From assembly GCA_964499235.1 (NCBI GenBank), contig CAZCKC010000088.1, positions 1 through 15,697 on the forward strand: a stretch of 15,697 nucleotides of DNA, in the 5' to 3' direction. Positions within the stretch are counted from its first letter, which is position 1; each line of letters opens with the position of its first letter. Below are positions 6,967 through 13,899 of this stretch, in pieces. The notes below the pieces were generated by a model. It ran no database searches, was not told the DNA's origin, and saw only the letters and a program-made list of their open reading frames with translations. Made by a program: the position numbers and the translations under genes. The DNA comes from JAFGRR01 sp964499235. Its GTDB lineage: Bacteria > Planctomycetota > Phycisphaerae > UBA1845 > Fen-1342.

Positions 6967-7463
6967 CACCGCCCACGCGGTCAGCCGGCGCCGGCGGCGA
7001 TGTCACGGTCACCGTGCGCTGGAACCTCCGCACCGACTGGCGCGCCCGCGGCCTGCTCGAGCGCTGCGCCCGCCACGCCCTCGCCCGTGAGCAGCTCCGC
7101 CGCGGCAGCCTCTCGATCGTGGTCGTCGGCCAGAAGGCGATGCAGCGGCTCCATCGTGAGCACCTCGGCCTCGACCACCCCACCGACGTGCTGACCTTCG
7201 ACCTCCGCGACACCGCCGACCGCCACACCGTCGACGGCGAGGTCATCGTCTGCGCCGACGTCGCCCGCACCACCGCCGCCCGGCGCCAGCAGAAGACGCT
7301 CGCCGCCGCCCGCCGCGAACTCGCCCTCTACGTCGTCCACGGCATCCTCCACCTCGCCGACCACGACGACACCACGCCCTTGGCCGCCGCCCGGATGCAC
7401 CGCCGCGAGAACACGCTTTTGGCCGAGTGCGGCCTCGGCGCGGTCTACGGCCCCGTCGACTGA
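6963..7463 (+). CDS. ybeY: Endoribonuclease / rRNA maturation factor YbeY
   Basis: YbeY is a metal-dependent endoribonuclease needed for 16S rRNA 3' processing and ribosome quality control. The product is 166 residues. Family landmarks are H-P-T-D-V-L-T-F-D (72-80), G-E-V-I-V-C (92-97) and the metal-binding helix H-G-I-L-H (126-130). The usual motif is HGxLHLxGxDH; here the run is H-G-I-L-H-L-A-D-H-D-D, so the third zinc ligand position carries Asp136 instead of His, with a His two residues earlier. The GTG start at 6963 shares bases with the TGA stop of the HD gene (GTGA), an ordinary coupling arrangement. This explains the lack of its own ribosome-binding site. The phoH - 7TM-HD - ybeY order supports the call independently of the motif. 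Confidence 0.94.
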   Translation: MTPPTRSAGAGGDVTVTVRWNLRTDWRARGLLERCARHALAREQLRRGSLSIVVVGQKAMQRLHREHLGLDHPTDVLTFDLRDTADRHTVDGEVIVCADVARTTAARRQQKTLAAARRELALYVVHGILHLADHDDTTPLAAARMHRRENTLLAECGLGAVYGPVD

Positions 7464-7530
7464 CCCGTGACGGCGCTTAGCAAACGGGGATCTGCGCTGT
7501 CCGGCCCAGGCCCGCTATTATCGAAAGCAG

Positions 7531-9408
7531 ATGCGCAGTTCTTCGCGACGCCGATTTGAGACCTTCCGGGCCGAACGCCCCGTCCGCGGGCGCTACGCCA
7601 ACGACCCCCGGGCCGAGCACGGCGCGGTCCCCGAGGACCGCTCGACCCGTCGCCGGAGCTACCTCCGCGATTACGTCCAGTGGCTCCGCCCCTTCACCAG
7701 GGCCCTCGTCGTTGTCCTGGTCCTCGGCGCGGTCACGGCCGGCCTCGGCCTGGTCCTCCCGCGCGCGACGATGTACATCGTCGACCATGTCATCCCGGCC
7801 CGAGCCTGGAATGAGCTCCACCTGATCGGCGGCATCCTCCTCGCGATCATTGTGGTCCAGCAGTCACTCGAGCTCTGGCGGCTCGCCCGCATCGCGAAGC
7901 TCAACGCCCAGGTCGTCTTCCGCGTCCGCCAGCGGCTCTTCGACCACATGCTGCACCTGCCGCTGCACCGGCTCTCCAATCTCAAGACCGGCGGAATCAC
8001 CTCGCGGCTCTCCGGCGACGTCGACCTGCTCAGCGGGCTGCTACAGCAGGCGATCATCTCGCCCGGCGTCGCGGCCATCCGCGTGGTCCTCACGCTCGGC
8101 ATGCTGCTGTGGATTAACTGGATGATGGCGCTGGCCGCCGCCCTGATTCTGCCCCCAGTGGTGATCCTCAACCTCGTCTACATCCGCCGCATCCGCCCGA
8201 TCTACCGCAGCATGCGGCACGACCGCCAGGACATCGACGCCGGCGTCGTCGAGACCTTCAGCGGCATCCGCGTTGTCCGCGCCTTCCGCCGCGAGAACAC
8301 CGAGACCAAGCACCACGCCGTCGACCACCACGTCGTCATCCGCAAGCAACTCCTCGCCCGCCTGCTCGAGTACATCGTCGCCACCGGCTGGGGTTTTCTG
8401 ATCCCGCTCAGCGGCCTGATCGTCATCTGGGTCGGCGGCGCGCTCACGATGCGCGGCCAGGCCTCCGTCGGCGGCATCCTCGCCTTCCAGATGTACCTGT
8501 TCATGCTGCTCGGACCGGTCTCGGCGATGGTCCAGTCCTACGGCCGCACGCAGCAGGCCCTCGCCGCCATGGAGCGGGTCTTCGACCTCTTGCGCGAGCC
8601 GATCGACAAGCCCGACCGCCCCAACGCGCTCGCCGCCCCGCGTTTGATCGCGCGGTTCACGTTCGACGACGTCTCGTTCGGCTACGCACCGGACCAGCTC
8701 GTGCTGAGCCAAATCAATCTCGACGTGCCGGGCGGCGCGACCGTCGCCCTCGTCGGGCCCAGCGGCTCGGGCAAGACGACGCTCACCAACCTCGTCGCCC
8801 GCTTCTACGACCCGACGCACGGCGCGATCCGCCTCAACGGCCGCGACCTGCGCGACTACCAGCTCAACACCTACCGCGGCCTGCTCGCGCTCGTGCAGCA
8901 GGACACGTTCCTCTTCGACGGCTCGATCGCGGAGAACATCGCCTACGGCAACCGCACCGCCAGCCGGGCGGAGATCCGCGACGCCGCCCGCCGGGCCAAC
9001 GTCCTCGAGTTCGTCGAGGGCTTCCCCGCGGGCTTCGACACCGTCGTCGGCGAGCGCGGCGTCCGCCTTTCCGGCGGCCAGGCCCAGCGCGTCAGCATCG
9101 CCCGCGCGATCCTCGCCGACCCCGCGATCCTGATCCTCGACGAGGCCACCAGCAACCTCGACACCGAGAGCGAGCAGCTCATCCAGGCCTCACTCACCGA
9201 GCTTCTGGCCGATCGAACCACGTTTGTCATCGCCCACCGGCTCTCCACGATCATGCACGCCGACCTGATCGTCGTCCTCGACCAGGGCGAGATCGTCGAG
9301 CTCGGCCCCCACGCCGAGCTGATCGCCCGTAACTCGCGCTATCGCGACATGGTCGAGCGCCAACAACGCGGCATGCTCGCCTCCACCGAACCCGAGTGGC
9401 TCAGCTAG
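7531..9408 (+). CDS. ABC exporter, fused membrane and ATPase domains (MsbA/multidrug type)
   Basis: This 625-residue half-transporter would act as a dimer in the inner membrane, exporting a lipid, peptide or drug-like substrate. After an unusually long basic and polar N-terminal tail (about 1-55) comes a six-helix type I exporter domain at about 57-340, with the clearest segments near 57-78, 96-115, 176-222, 286-306 and 315-335. The nucleotide-binding domain covers about 372-612. Walker A is G-P-S-G-S-G-K-T (409-416), the Q-loop is Q457, the signature is L-S-G-G-Q (513-517), Walker B is I-L-I-L-D-E-A-T-S (533-541) and the switch His is H569, so it appears catalytically complete. The gene starts 67 bases after ybeY at ATG 7531. 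There is a TATTAT hexamer at 7516-7521 and only a weak ribosome-binding site. The substrate cannot be read from sequence. Confidence 0.93.
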   Translation: MRSSSRRRFETFRAERPVRGRYANDPRAEHGAVPEDRSTRRRSYLRDYVQWLRPFTRALVVVLVLGAVTAGLGLVLPRATMYIVDHVIPARAWNELHLIGGILLAIIVVQQSLELWRLARIAKLNAQVVFRVRQRLFDHMLHLPLHRLSNLKTGGITSRLSGDVDLLSGLLQQAIISPGVAAIRVVLTLGMLLWINWMMALAAALILPPVVILNLVYIRRIRPIYRSMRHDRQDIDAGVVETFSGIRVVRAFRRENTETKHHAVDHHVVIRKQLLARLLEYIVATGWGFLIPLSGLIVIWVGGALTMRGQASVGGILAFQMYLFMLLGPVSAMVQSYGRTQQALAAMERVFDLLREPIDKPDRPNALAAPRLIARFTFDDVSFGYAPDQLVLSQINLDVPGGATVALVGPSGSGKTTLTNLVARFYDPTHGAIRLNGRDLRDYQLNTYRGLLALVQQDTFLFDGSIAENIAYGNRTASRAEIRDAARRANVLEFVEGFPAGFDTVVGERGVRLSGGQAQRVSIARAILADPAILILDEATSNLDTESEQLIQASLTELLADRTTFVIAHRLSTIMHADLIVVLDQGEIVELGPHAELIARNSRYRDMVERQQRGMLASTEPEWLS

Positions 9409-9625
9409 CCACCCGTTCAGGCTGGGGCCGGCGTTCCCGCCCAGGAGGGTCGCGTGGACGTGTCGCCCGCCGCTCTTACGCTGGAATCACCTTTTCGCAG
9501 GCAGGACGCCCGCCCTCTTTCGCCTTTCCCCAGCCTCCGCAAGCCAGCACCGCTTGGACCCGCGCCCAGCCCCGCGGTACCCTATCGCCTAACAACAAAC
9601 TGACCGCCCGACGCGAGGATCCGCC
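9409..9625. other. Intergenic region between the ABC exporter and the lipoprotein gene
   Basis: No gene is supported in these 217 bases. A weak promoter candidate for the lipoprotein gene is TTGGAC (9554-9559) with TACCCT (9578-9583), spaced 18 bases. No hairpin followed by T's was found after the exporter stop codon, so read-through from the upstream genes is possible. Confidence 0.4.
9615..9619 (+). promoter_or_regulatory. Shine-Dalgarno of the lipoprotein gene
   Basis: GAGGA lies six bases before ATG 9626. It supports this start, which also places a complete lipoprotein signal peptide at the N-terminus. Confidence 0.7.
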
Positions 9626-10066
9626 ATGCTGCGCCTGCTGCTCGTCATCCCGCTGCTCACCCTTACCGGCTGCCTGAAGATCGAGGCCAGCCCCGACGTC
9701 CGCACCCATCTCGGCCGCACCAGCGACCCAAGTGTCCAGTACACGCCCTACGGCCGCCAGCTCGAAGCCGTCCTCGACCAGCAAACCACGATTGCCGATG
9801 AGCTGAAGAAGCGTGACTGGGAGGAGCTCAGCGAGGAGCTGGGCGAGTGGCGCAGCGAGGTCCGCAACCTCAACAGCGTTGCCCACACCTCGGAGAATCC
9901 CGATCGTCTGCGCAGCTACTGCGATCGCCTGCTAAGCCTGATCGGCGAGATGCAGACCGGCGCCCGCCACGGCGCCGCCGAAACCGTCCGCGTCGCGCTC
10001 GACGCCGCCGACCCCGTCCTCGACGACCTCAGCCGCGACTTCCGCATCACCGAGCCCGCCCGGTAG
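9626..10066 (+). CDS. Small predicted lipoprotein, unknown function
   Basis: The 146-residue product opens with a hydrophobic signal peptide, L-L-L-V-I-P-L-L-T-L, ending in a lipobox L-T-G-C with Cys16 as the predicted lipidated residue. It should therefore be processed by signal peptidase II and anchored to a membrane. Residue +2 after Cys is Leu, which gives no strong inner-membrane retention signal by the E. coli rule. The mature part is hydrophilic and mostly helical, with a charged stretch at about 45-80 (Glu, Lys, Arg, Leu) that may form a short coiled coil. I recognise no family. It stands between the ABC exporter and the convergent yceH/polA pair, with its own Shine-Dalgarno and a weak terminator, so it may be a single transcription unit. 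A link to the exporter is possible but not shown. Confidence 0.8.
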   Translation: MLRLLLVIPLLTLTGCLKIEASPDVRTHLGRTSDPSVQYTPYGRQLEAVLDQQTTIADELKKRDWEELSEELGEWRSEVRNLNSVAHTSENPDRLRSYCDRLLSLIGEMQTGARHGAAETVRVALDAADPVLDDLSRDFRITEPAR

Positions 10067-10124
10067 CGAACACGGAGGGAACCGCCTCACCGTTGCGGCG
10101 CGACCCGTACCGCGAGCCGCTTGC

Positions 10125-10147
10125 CACCGCTCTTGCGCGGTGTTTCT
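10125..10147 (+). terminator. Weak intrinsic terminator candidate after the lipoprotein gene
   Basis: CACCGC (10125-10130) pairs with GCGGTG (10137-10142) around a six-base loop and is followed on the plus strand by TTTCT (10143-10147). The stem is short but GC-only apart from one A-T pair, and the T-tract is brief. It lies between two convergent genes, where a terminator would be expected. The minus-strand reading has no T-tract. Confidence 0.4.
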
Positions 10148-10176
10148 CCAACCACGCCCGCTAAGCCATTACCCGC

Positions 10177-10833
10177 CTACCCCCGCTCCTCCAACCGCTC
10201 CACCCGTTCCCGCAGCGCCTGCAATTCTTCCCGCAATGCCGCCAGCTCGGCCGCCATGCCGCCAGTCGCCGCCCGCGCCGCGGGAGCCACCGGATTCGCC
10301 CGCTCAATACCCTGCTCGAACCCCGCCGCCTCCTCGGGCCAATACAACGTGTGCCGAAACCGAACCGCCGACTGCCCGGCCGCCCGCGGCATCTGCACGA
10401 CAAACGTCGGCTCGTCCTCCGCCAGCCGCTGCAGCGTCGCACTCACCTCCTCGGTCGACTCGAAGTGATGCATCCGCCCGCACCGCGTCCGCAGCTCGCC
10501 AACCGTCTGCGGCCCGCGCAGCAGCAACTCGGCCATCACCGCCTGGGCGGGGGCACCCCAGCCCAGTGTCTGCGCCGCATCCGTCCGAAACCGATCCGTC
10601 CGCGAGCCCGCCCCCGCCAGCACCCGGCTGACCAGTTGCCGCTCGCGCAGCGCCTCGACCGTGTCGAACACGGTGGCCTCGTCGAGGTCCATGAGCGGAT
10701 CACGGTTCGACTTCTGGTTGCAGGCCGCCACCAGGGCGTTCAACGTCAGCGGGTAGTACTGCGGCTGCGCGAGCTTCTTCTCGATCAGCGCCCCCAGCAC
10801 CCGCCGCTCGACCTCGTTCAACGGCTCCATCAC
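10177..10833 (-). CDS. yceH: YceH / DUF480 family winged-helix protein
   Basis: This 218-residue protein belongs to the YceH (DUF480) family, whose members have two winged-helix domains and no settled biochemical role. The N-terminal half carries the family signature: L-N-E-V-E-R-R-V-L-G-A-L-I-E-K-K, then Y-Y-P-L-T-L-N-A-L-V-A-A-C-N-Q-K-S-N-R-D-P. The second half has L-L-L-R-G-P-Q-T-V-G-E-L-R-T-R. Compared with E. coli YceH the C-terminus ends in a charged coiled-coil-like tail (L-A-A-L-R-E-E-L-Q-A-L-R), which could mediate oligomerisation. GTG 10833 and ATG 10830 are adjacent. The upstream AAGGGTGA (10837-10844) has slightly better spacing to GTG, so the start is uncertain by one codon. It begins 27 bases after polA on the same strand, so the two are probably co-transcribed. 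Confidence 0.92.
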   Translation of the reverse strand: MMEPLNEVERRVLGALIEKKLAQPQYYPLTLNALVAACNQKSNRDPLMDLDEATVFDTVEALRERQLVSRVLAGAGSRTDRFRTDAAQTLGWGAPAQAVMAELLLRGPQTVGELRTRCGRMHHFESTEEVSATLQRLAEDEPTFVVQMPRAAGQSAVRFRHTLYWPEEAAGFEQGIERANPVAPAARAATGGMAAELAALREELQALRERVERLEERG

Positions 10834-10860
10834 TCGTCACCCTTCCGCGGGAACAGTTGG

Positions 10861-13596
10861 TTACTTCGCCTCGAGCCAGTTCTGCCCGATCGCCACGTCG
10901 ACCTTCAGCGGCACGCTCAGCTCAACGGCCGCGCTCATCTGCGCCGCGACGATTCCGGCCATCGCCTCCGCCTCATCGGCCGGCGCCTCGCAGACCAGCT
11001 CGTCATGCACCTGCAGCAGGATCCGCACGGGCAGCCCGTCGCGCGCGATCCGCTGGTGCAGCCGCACCATCGCGATCTTGATGATGTCCGCGGCCGAGCC
11101 CTGCACCACCGTGTTCACCGCCAGCCGCTCGGCCTGATTCCGCAGGTTCGCGTTCCGCGAGCGGATGTTCTCGATCGGCCGCCGCCGGCCGAGCAGCGTC
11201 TTCGCGTAGCCGTACCGCTTCGCGTTGTCGACGCACTCGTCAATGAACGCCCGGATCTGCGGATACCGCGCAAAATACTCGTCGATAAACTGCTGCGCTT
11301 CCTCGCGGCTCATCCCGGTCGTCTGCGCCAGCCCGAACGCCGTCTGTCCGTACACGATCCCGAAGTTCACCGCCTTCGCGTTGCCCCGCATCTCGCGCGT
11401 CACGTCCCCTTCGTCGACGCCGTTCACCTGCGCGGCCACGAACGCGTGAATGTCGCGGTCCGCTTGAAACGCCTCCCGCAGCGCACCGTCCGCGGAAAAG
11501 TGCGCGAGCACGCGCAGCTCCACCTGCGAGTAGTCCGCCACGATCAGCCGCTCATCCTTCGAACGCGGCACGAACGCCCGCCGGATCTGCCGTCCCAGCT
11601 CGGTCCGCACCGGAATGTTCTGCAAGTTCGGCTCGCTGCTGCTCAGCCGCCCGGTAATCGCACCGGTCTGGTGATAGCTCGTGTGCACCCGCCCCGTCCG
11701 CCGCGACCGCTCCTTCGGCAGCGCGTCGACGTACGTGCTAAGCAGCTTCTGCAGCTCGCGGTAGTCCAGCAGCAACTGCGGCAGCGCGTGCCCCGTCTCC
11801 CGCGCCAGCACGCTCAGCGTCTCCGCGTCCGTCGACCGCGCCGTCTTCGTCCGCCGCACCACCCGAAAGCCGATCTTGTCGAACAACACCTCCCCCAACT
11901 GCTTCGGCGAGTCGAGGTTGAACGCCTCCCCCGCCACCGTGTGCACCTGCTGCGTCAGCTCCGCCGCCCGCTCCGTCAGCTGCCCGCTCATCTCCGCCAG
12001 AAAGTCCGCGTCGATCGCAATCCCCGCCGCCTCCATCTCCGTCAACACGTTCAGCAGCGGCATCTCCGTCTCGTAAAACAGCCGCTCCACCTGCTGCTCT
12101 GCCAGCTGCGGCTCGAACAGCGCCGCCAGCCGGTGCGTGTAGTCCGCGTCCTCGGCCGCATACTCCGCCACGTGCTCCAGCGGCACCTGGTCCATCCGCA
12201 GTTGATCCCGCCCTTTCCCGATCAGTTCCGTGATCGGGATCATCTCGTGACCCAGCAGGTCGCGCACCAGCCGATCCAGCCCGTACGACACCCGCGCCGG
12301 ATCCACCAGAAACGCCGCCACCATCGTGTCGAACGCCGGCCCCGCCACCGGCAGCGCCGCGTGCCGCATCACGATCAGGTCATACTTCAGGTTGTGCCCG
12401 ATCTTTTGAATCTTCGCATCCGCAAAGATCGGCCCGAGCGCTGCCTGCACCTGCTCCAGCGGCAACGGCCGCCCGTACTGGCACATCGTCGGCACGTACG
12501 CCGCCTGCCCGACATCCCACGCGATCGCCAGCCCGACCAGCTCCGCGTCGACCGCCTTCAGCCCCGTCGTCTCGGTGTCAAACGTGAAGCGGCCCAGGCC
12601 CCGCAGCCGCTCGGCCAGCGCTGCCAGCTTCTCCGGCGTGTCGACCAGCTCGTACTCCCCCCGCTCCGGCTGCCGCAGCGCCGCCGCCCGGTCATCCGGC
12701 GACGGCTGGTGCTCCGCCAGCTCCGCCACCGTCTCGTCCGCCACGTTCGGCAGCTGCTCGATCAGCTTCCGAAAGCCCAGCTCCTGAAAGAGGGGCAGCA
12801 CCTCCGCCCACGTGAACCGCCCCGGCTCGCACGCGTCCAGCGCCAGCTCCACCGGCGCGTCCCGCCGCAGCGTCACCAGCTCGCGCGTCACCGGCAGCTG
12901 CTCGGCGAACGCCTTCACCCTCTCCGCCTGCTTCGGCGACAGCTCGTCCGCGTGCTCCAGCACCGCCTCCGCCGAGCCGTACTGCTGGATCAGCTTAGCG
13001 GCCGTTTTCGGCCCGATCCCCGGCACGCCGGGAACGTTATCGACGGTATCCCCCATCAGGATCTGCACGTCGATCGCCTGCGCCGGCGACCAGCCCTTCT
13101 TCTCCGCCAGCGACGCCGGCGTGATCCGCTCGCTCTTCAGCGGGTCGAACATCGTCACCCGCTCGGTTAGCAACTGCTCGAGGTCCTTGTCCCGGCTGAC
13201 CAGCACCACCTCGAGCCCGTCCTCCGCGTGTTGCTCCACCAGCGTCGCGATCAGGTCGTCCGCCTCCCAACCCGCCTGCCGCAGGATCGGCACGCCAGCC
13301 GCCTCCAGGATCGCGACGATCCGCTGCTCCTGCACCGGCAAATCCTCCGGCGGCGGCTCCCGCTGCGCCTTGTAATCCGGGTAGATCTGGCGCCGCTGCA
13401 GCTTGCTCTCGTCCGCGTCCAGGATCATCGCCAGATAATCGGGCTGATGATCCCGCAACAAATTCAGTAGCATCTGACAGAAGACGTGCGTTGCCCGCGT
13501 CGGCTCGCCGCTCGGCGAGCTCAGGTTCCCGAACGGCGCGTAATAGGCGCGAAAAATCTGGGCGTGCCCGTCAATCAGGTAGAGTTTCTTGGCCAT
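10861..13596 (-). CDS. polA: DNA polymerase I
   Basis: PolA removes RNA primers and fills gaps during lagging-strand synthesis and repair. All three domains look active in this 911-residue protein, of normal length. The 5' nuclease domain (about 1-290) has G-W-E-A-D-D-L (109-115), S-R-D-K-D-L (134-139) and G-D-T-V-D-N-V-P-G (182-190). The proofreading domain (about 315-500) keeps D340 and E342 of F-D-T-E-T-T-G, N402/D406 of H-N-L-K-Y-D, and Y479/D483, so 3'-5' editing should be intact, unlike in Taq-type enzymes. The polymerase domain has D688 in V-A-D-Y-S-Q, the O-helix residues R737, K741, F745 and Y749, and V-H-D-E at 863-866. The Phe at 745 matches E. coli F762. The start is ATG 13596; upstream is TACCAT (13604-13609) rather than a Shine-Dalgarno. 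yceH follows. Confidence 0.98.
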   Translation of the reverse strand: MAKKLYLIDGHAQIFRAYYAPFGNLSSPSGEPTRATHVFCQMLLNLLRDHQPDYLAMILDADESKLQRRQIYPDYKAQREPPPEDLPVQEQRIVAILEAAGVPILRQAGWEADDLIATLVEQHAEDGLEVVLVSRDKDLEQLLTERVTMFDPLKSERITPASLAEKKGWSPAQAIDVQILMGDTVDNVPGVPGIGPKTAAKLIQQYGSAEAVLEHADELSPKQAERVKAFAEQLPVTRELVTLRRDAPVELALDACEPGRFTWAEVLPLFQELGFRKLIEQLPNVADETVAELAEHQPSPDDRAAALRQPERGEYELVDTPEKLAALAERLRGLGRFTFDTETTGLKAVDAELVGLAIAWDVGQAAYVPTMCQYGRPLPLEQVQAALGPIFADAKIQKIGHNLKYDLIVMRHAALPVAGPAFDTMVAAFLVDPARVSYGLDRLVRDLLGHEMIPITELIGKGRDQLRMDQVPLEHVAEYAAEDADYTHRLAALFEPQLAEQQVERLFYETEMPLLNVLTEMEAAGIAIDADFLAEMSGQLTERAAELTQQVHTVAGEAFNLDSPKQLGEVLFDKIGFRVVRRTKTARSTDAETLSVLARETGHALPQLLLDYRELQKLLSTYVDALPKERSRRTGRVHTSYHQTGAITGRLSSSEPNLQNIPVRTELGRQIRRAFVPRSKDERLIVADYSQVELRVLAHFSADGALREAFQADRDIHAFVAAQVNGVDEGDVTREMRGNAKAVNFGIVYGQTAFGLAQTTGMSREEAQQFIDEYFARYPQIRAFIDECVDNAKRYGYAKTLLGRRRPIENIRSRNANLRNQAERLAVNTVVQGSAADIIKIAMVRLHQRIARDGLPVRILLQVHDELVCEAPADEAEAMAGIVAAQMSAAVELSVPLKVDVAIGQNWLEAK

Positions 13597-13660
13597 GCGA
13601 GAGATGGTACGTGGCCGCCCGCGGCAACGCGAGCAGCCGCCACGCTGTCCCCGTCAACCC

Positions 13661-13665
13661 AGGAG
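13661..13665 (+). promoter_or_regulatory. Shine-Dalgarno surviving before the macrodomain relic
   Basis: AGGAG lies seven bases before ATG 13673, at ideal spacing. It falls within a ten-base direct repeat, GAGCAGCCGC, at 13631-13640 and 13663-13672. It supports the idea that this ATG once started, or still starts, a gene. Confidence 0.5.
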
Positions 13666-13672
13666 CAGCCGC

Positions 13673-13870
13673 ATGCCCCCACTCGCTAACCGTATCCAAC
13701 ACCAGCAAGCCGACGTCCCGACCCTCGACGGCGACGCCATCGTCAACGCCGCCCACCGCCCCCGACGACGAGTACTCAGCACAAACGTATCATCGCCCTC
13801 CCCGCGGTGCACGGTTCCCCCGGAGCGGCCTTCCGCCGGTCCGTTCCAGTCCCAACAAAGTCAGCTTTAG
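13673..13870 (+). pseudogene. Decayed N-terminal fragment of a macrodomain (ADP-ribose-binding/deacetylase) protein
   Basis: From ATG 13673 the first 28 residues include R-I-Q-H-Q-Q-A-D-V-P-T-L-D-G-D-A-I-V-N-A-A. This aligns without gaps to the opening strand-helix of YmdB-type macrodomains (pattern RI..-QGDIT-L-DAIVNAAN). The conserved Asn of I-V-N-A-A and the Asp of the Q-x-D motif are kept. The next expected elements, the Gly-rich G-G-G-G-V-D loop and the second phosphate loop, are absent. The frame becomes Arg/Pro-rich and stops after 65 residues. In another frame positions 13764-13796 read D-D-E-Y-S-A-Q-T-Y-H-R, which resembles the end of macrodomains, consistent with an internal deletion plus frameshift; this second match is weak. 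The start codon and Shine-Dalgarno persist. A short functional peptide is possible but less likely. Confidence 0.6.
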
Positions 13871-13899
13871 CCCAAAGACGCGAACCCTCCCCGCCTCGC

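Larger units (their letters stand above)
13597..13899. other. 303-base gap between polA and the radical SAM gene
   Basis: No intact gene is supported here. It holds the probable polA promoter or start region at its left end (TACCAT, 13604-13609, minus strand), the ten-base direct repeat GAGCAGCCGC, and the macrodomain relic. Beyond about 13800 nothing recognisable remains before the end of the radical SAM gene. Confidence 0.6.

Noticed and set aside
3562..6969. A 1135-codon open frame on the minus strand opposite phoH and the 7TM-HD gene
   Set aside because: It lies antisense to two genes with complete catalytic motifs. Its translation is dominated by Gly, Ala, Val, Glu and Asp in low-complexity runs. 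Strong third-position GC bias in the real genes removes stop codons from the opposite strand, which explains it.
10351..13170. A 939-codon open frame on the plus strand opposite polA and yceH
   Set aside because: The translation is an Arg/Leu/His/Pro/Gln-rich string with no domain, and the opposite strand encodes an intact DNA polymerase I. It is a composition artefact.
13786..13842. A frame reading I-I-A-L-P-A-V-H-G-S-P-G as a relic of the macrodomain I-A-F-P-A-I-S-T-G motif
   Set aside because: The resemblance is short, lacks the key S-T-G residues, and competes with another frame across the same bases. It could easily be chance.
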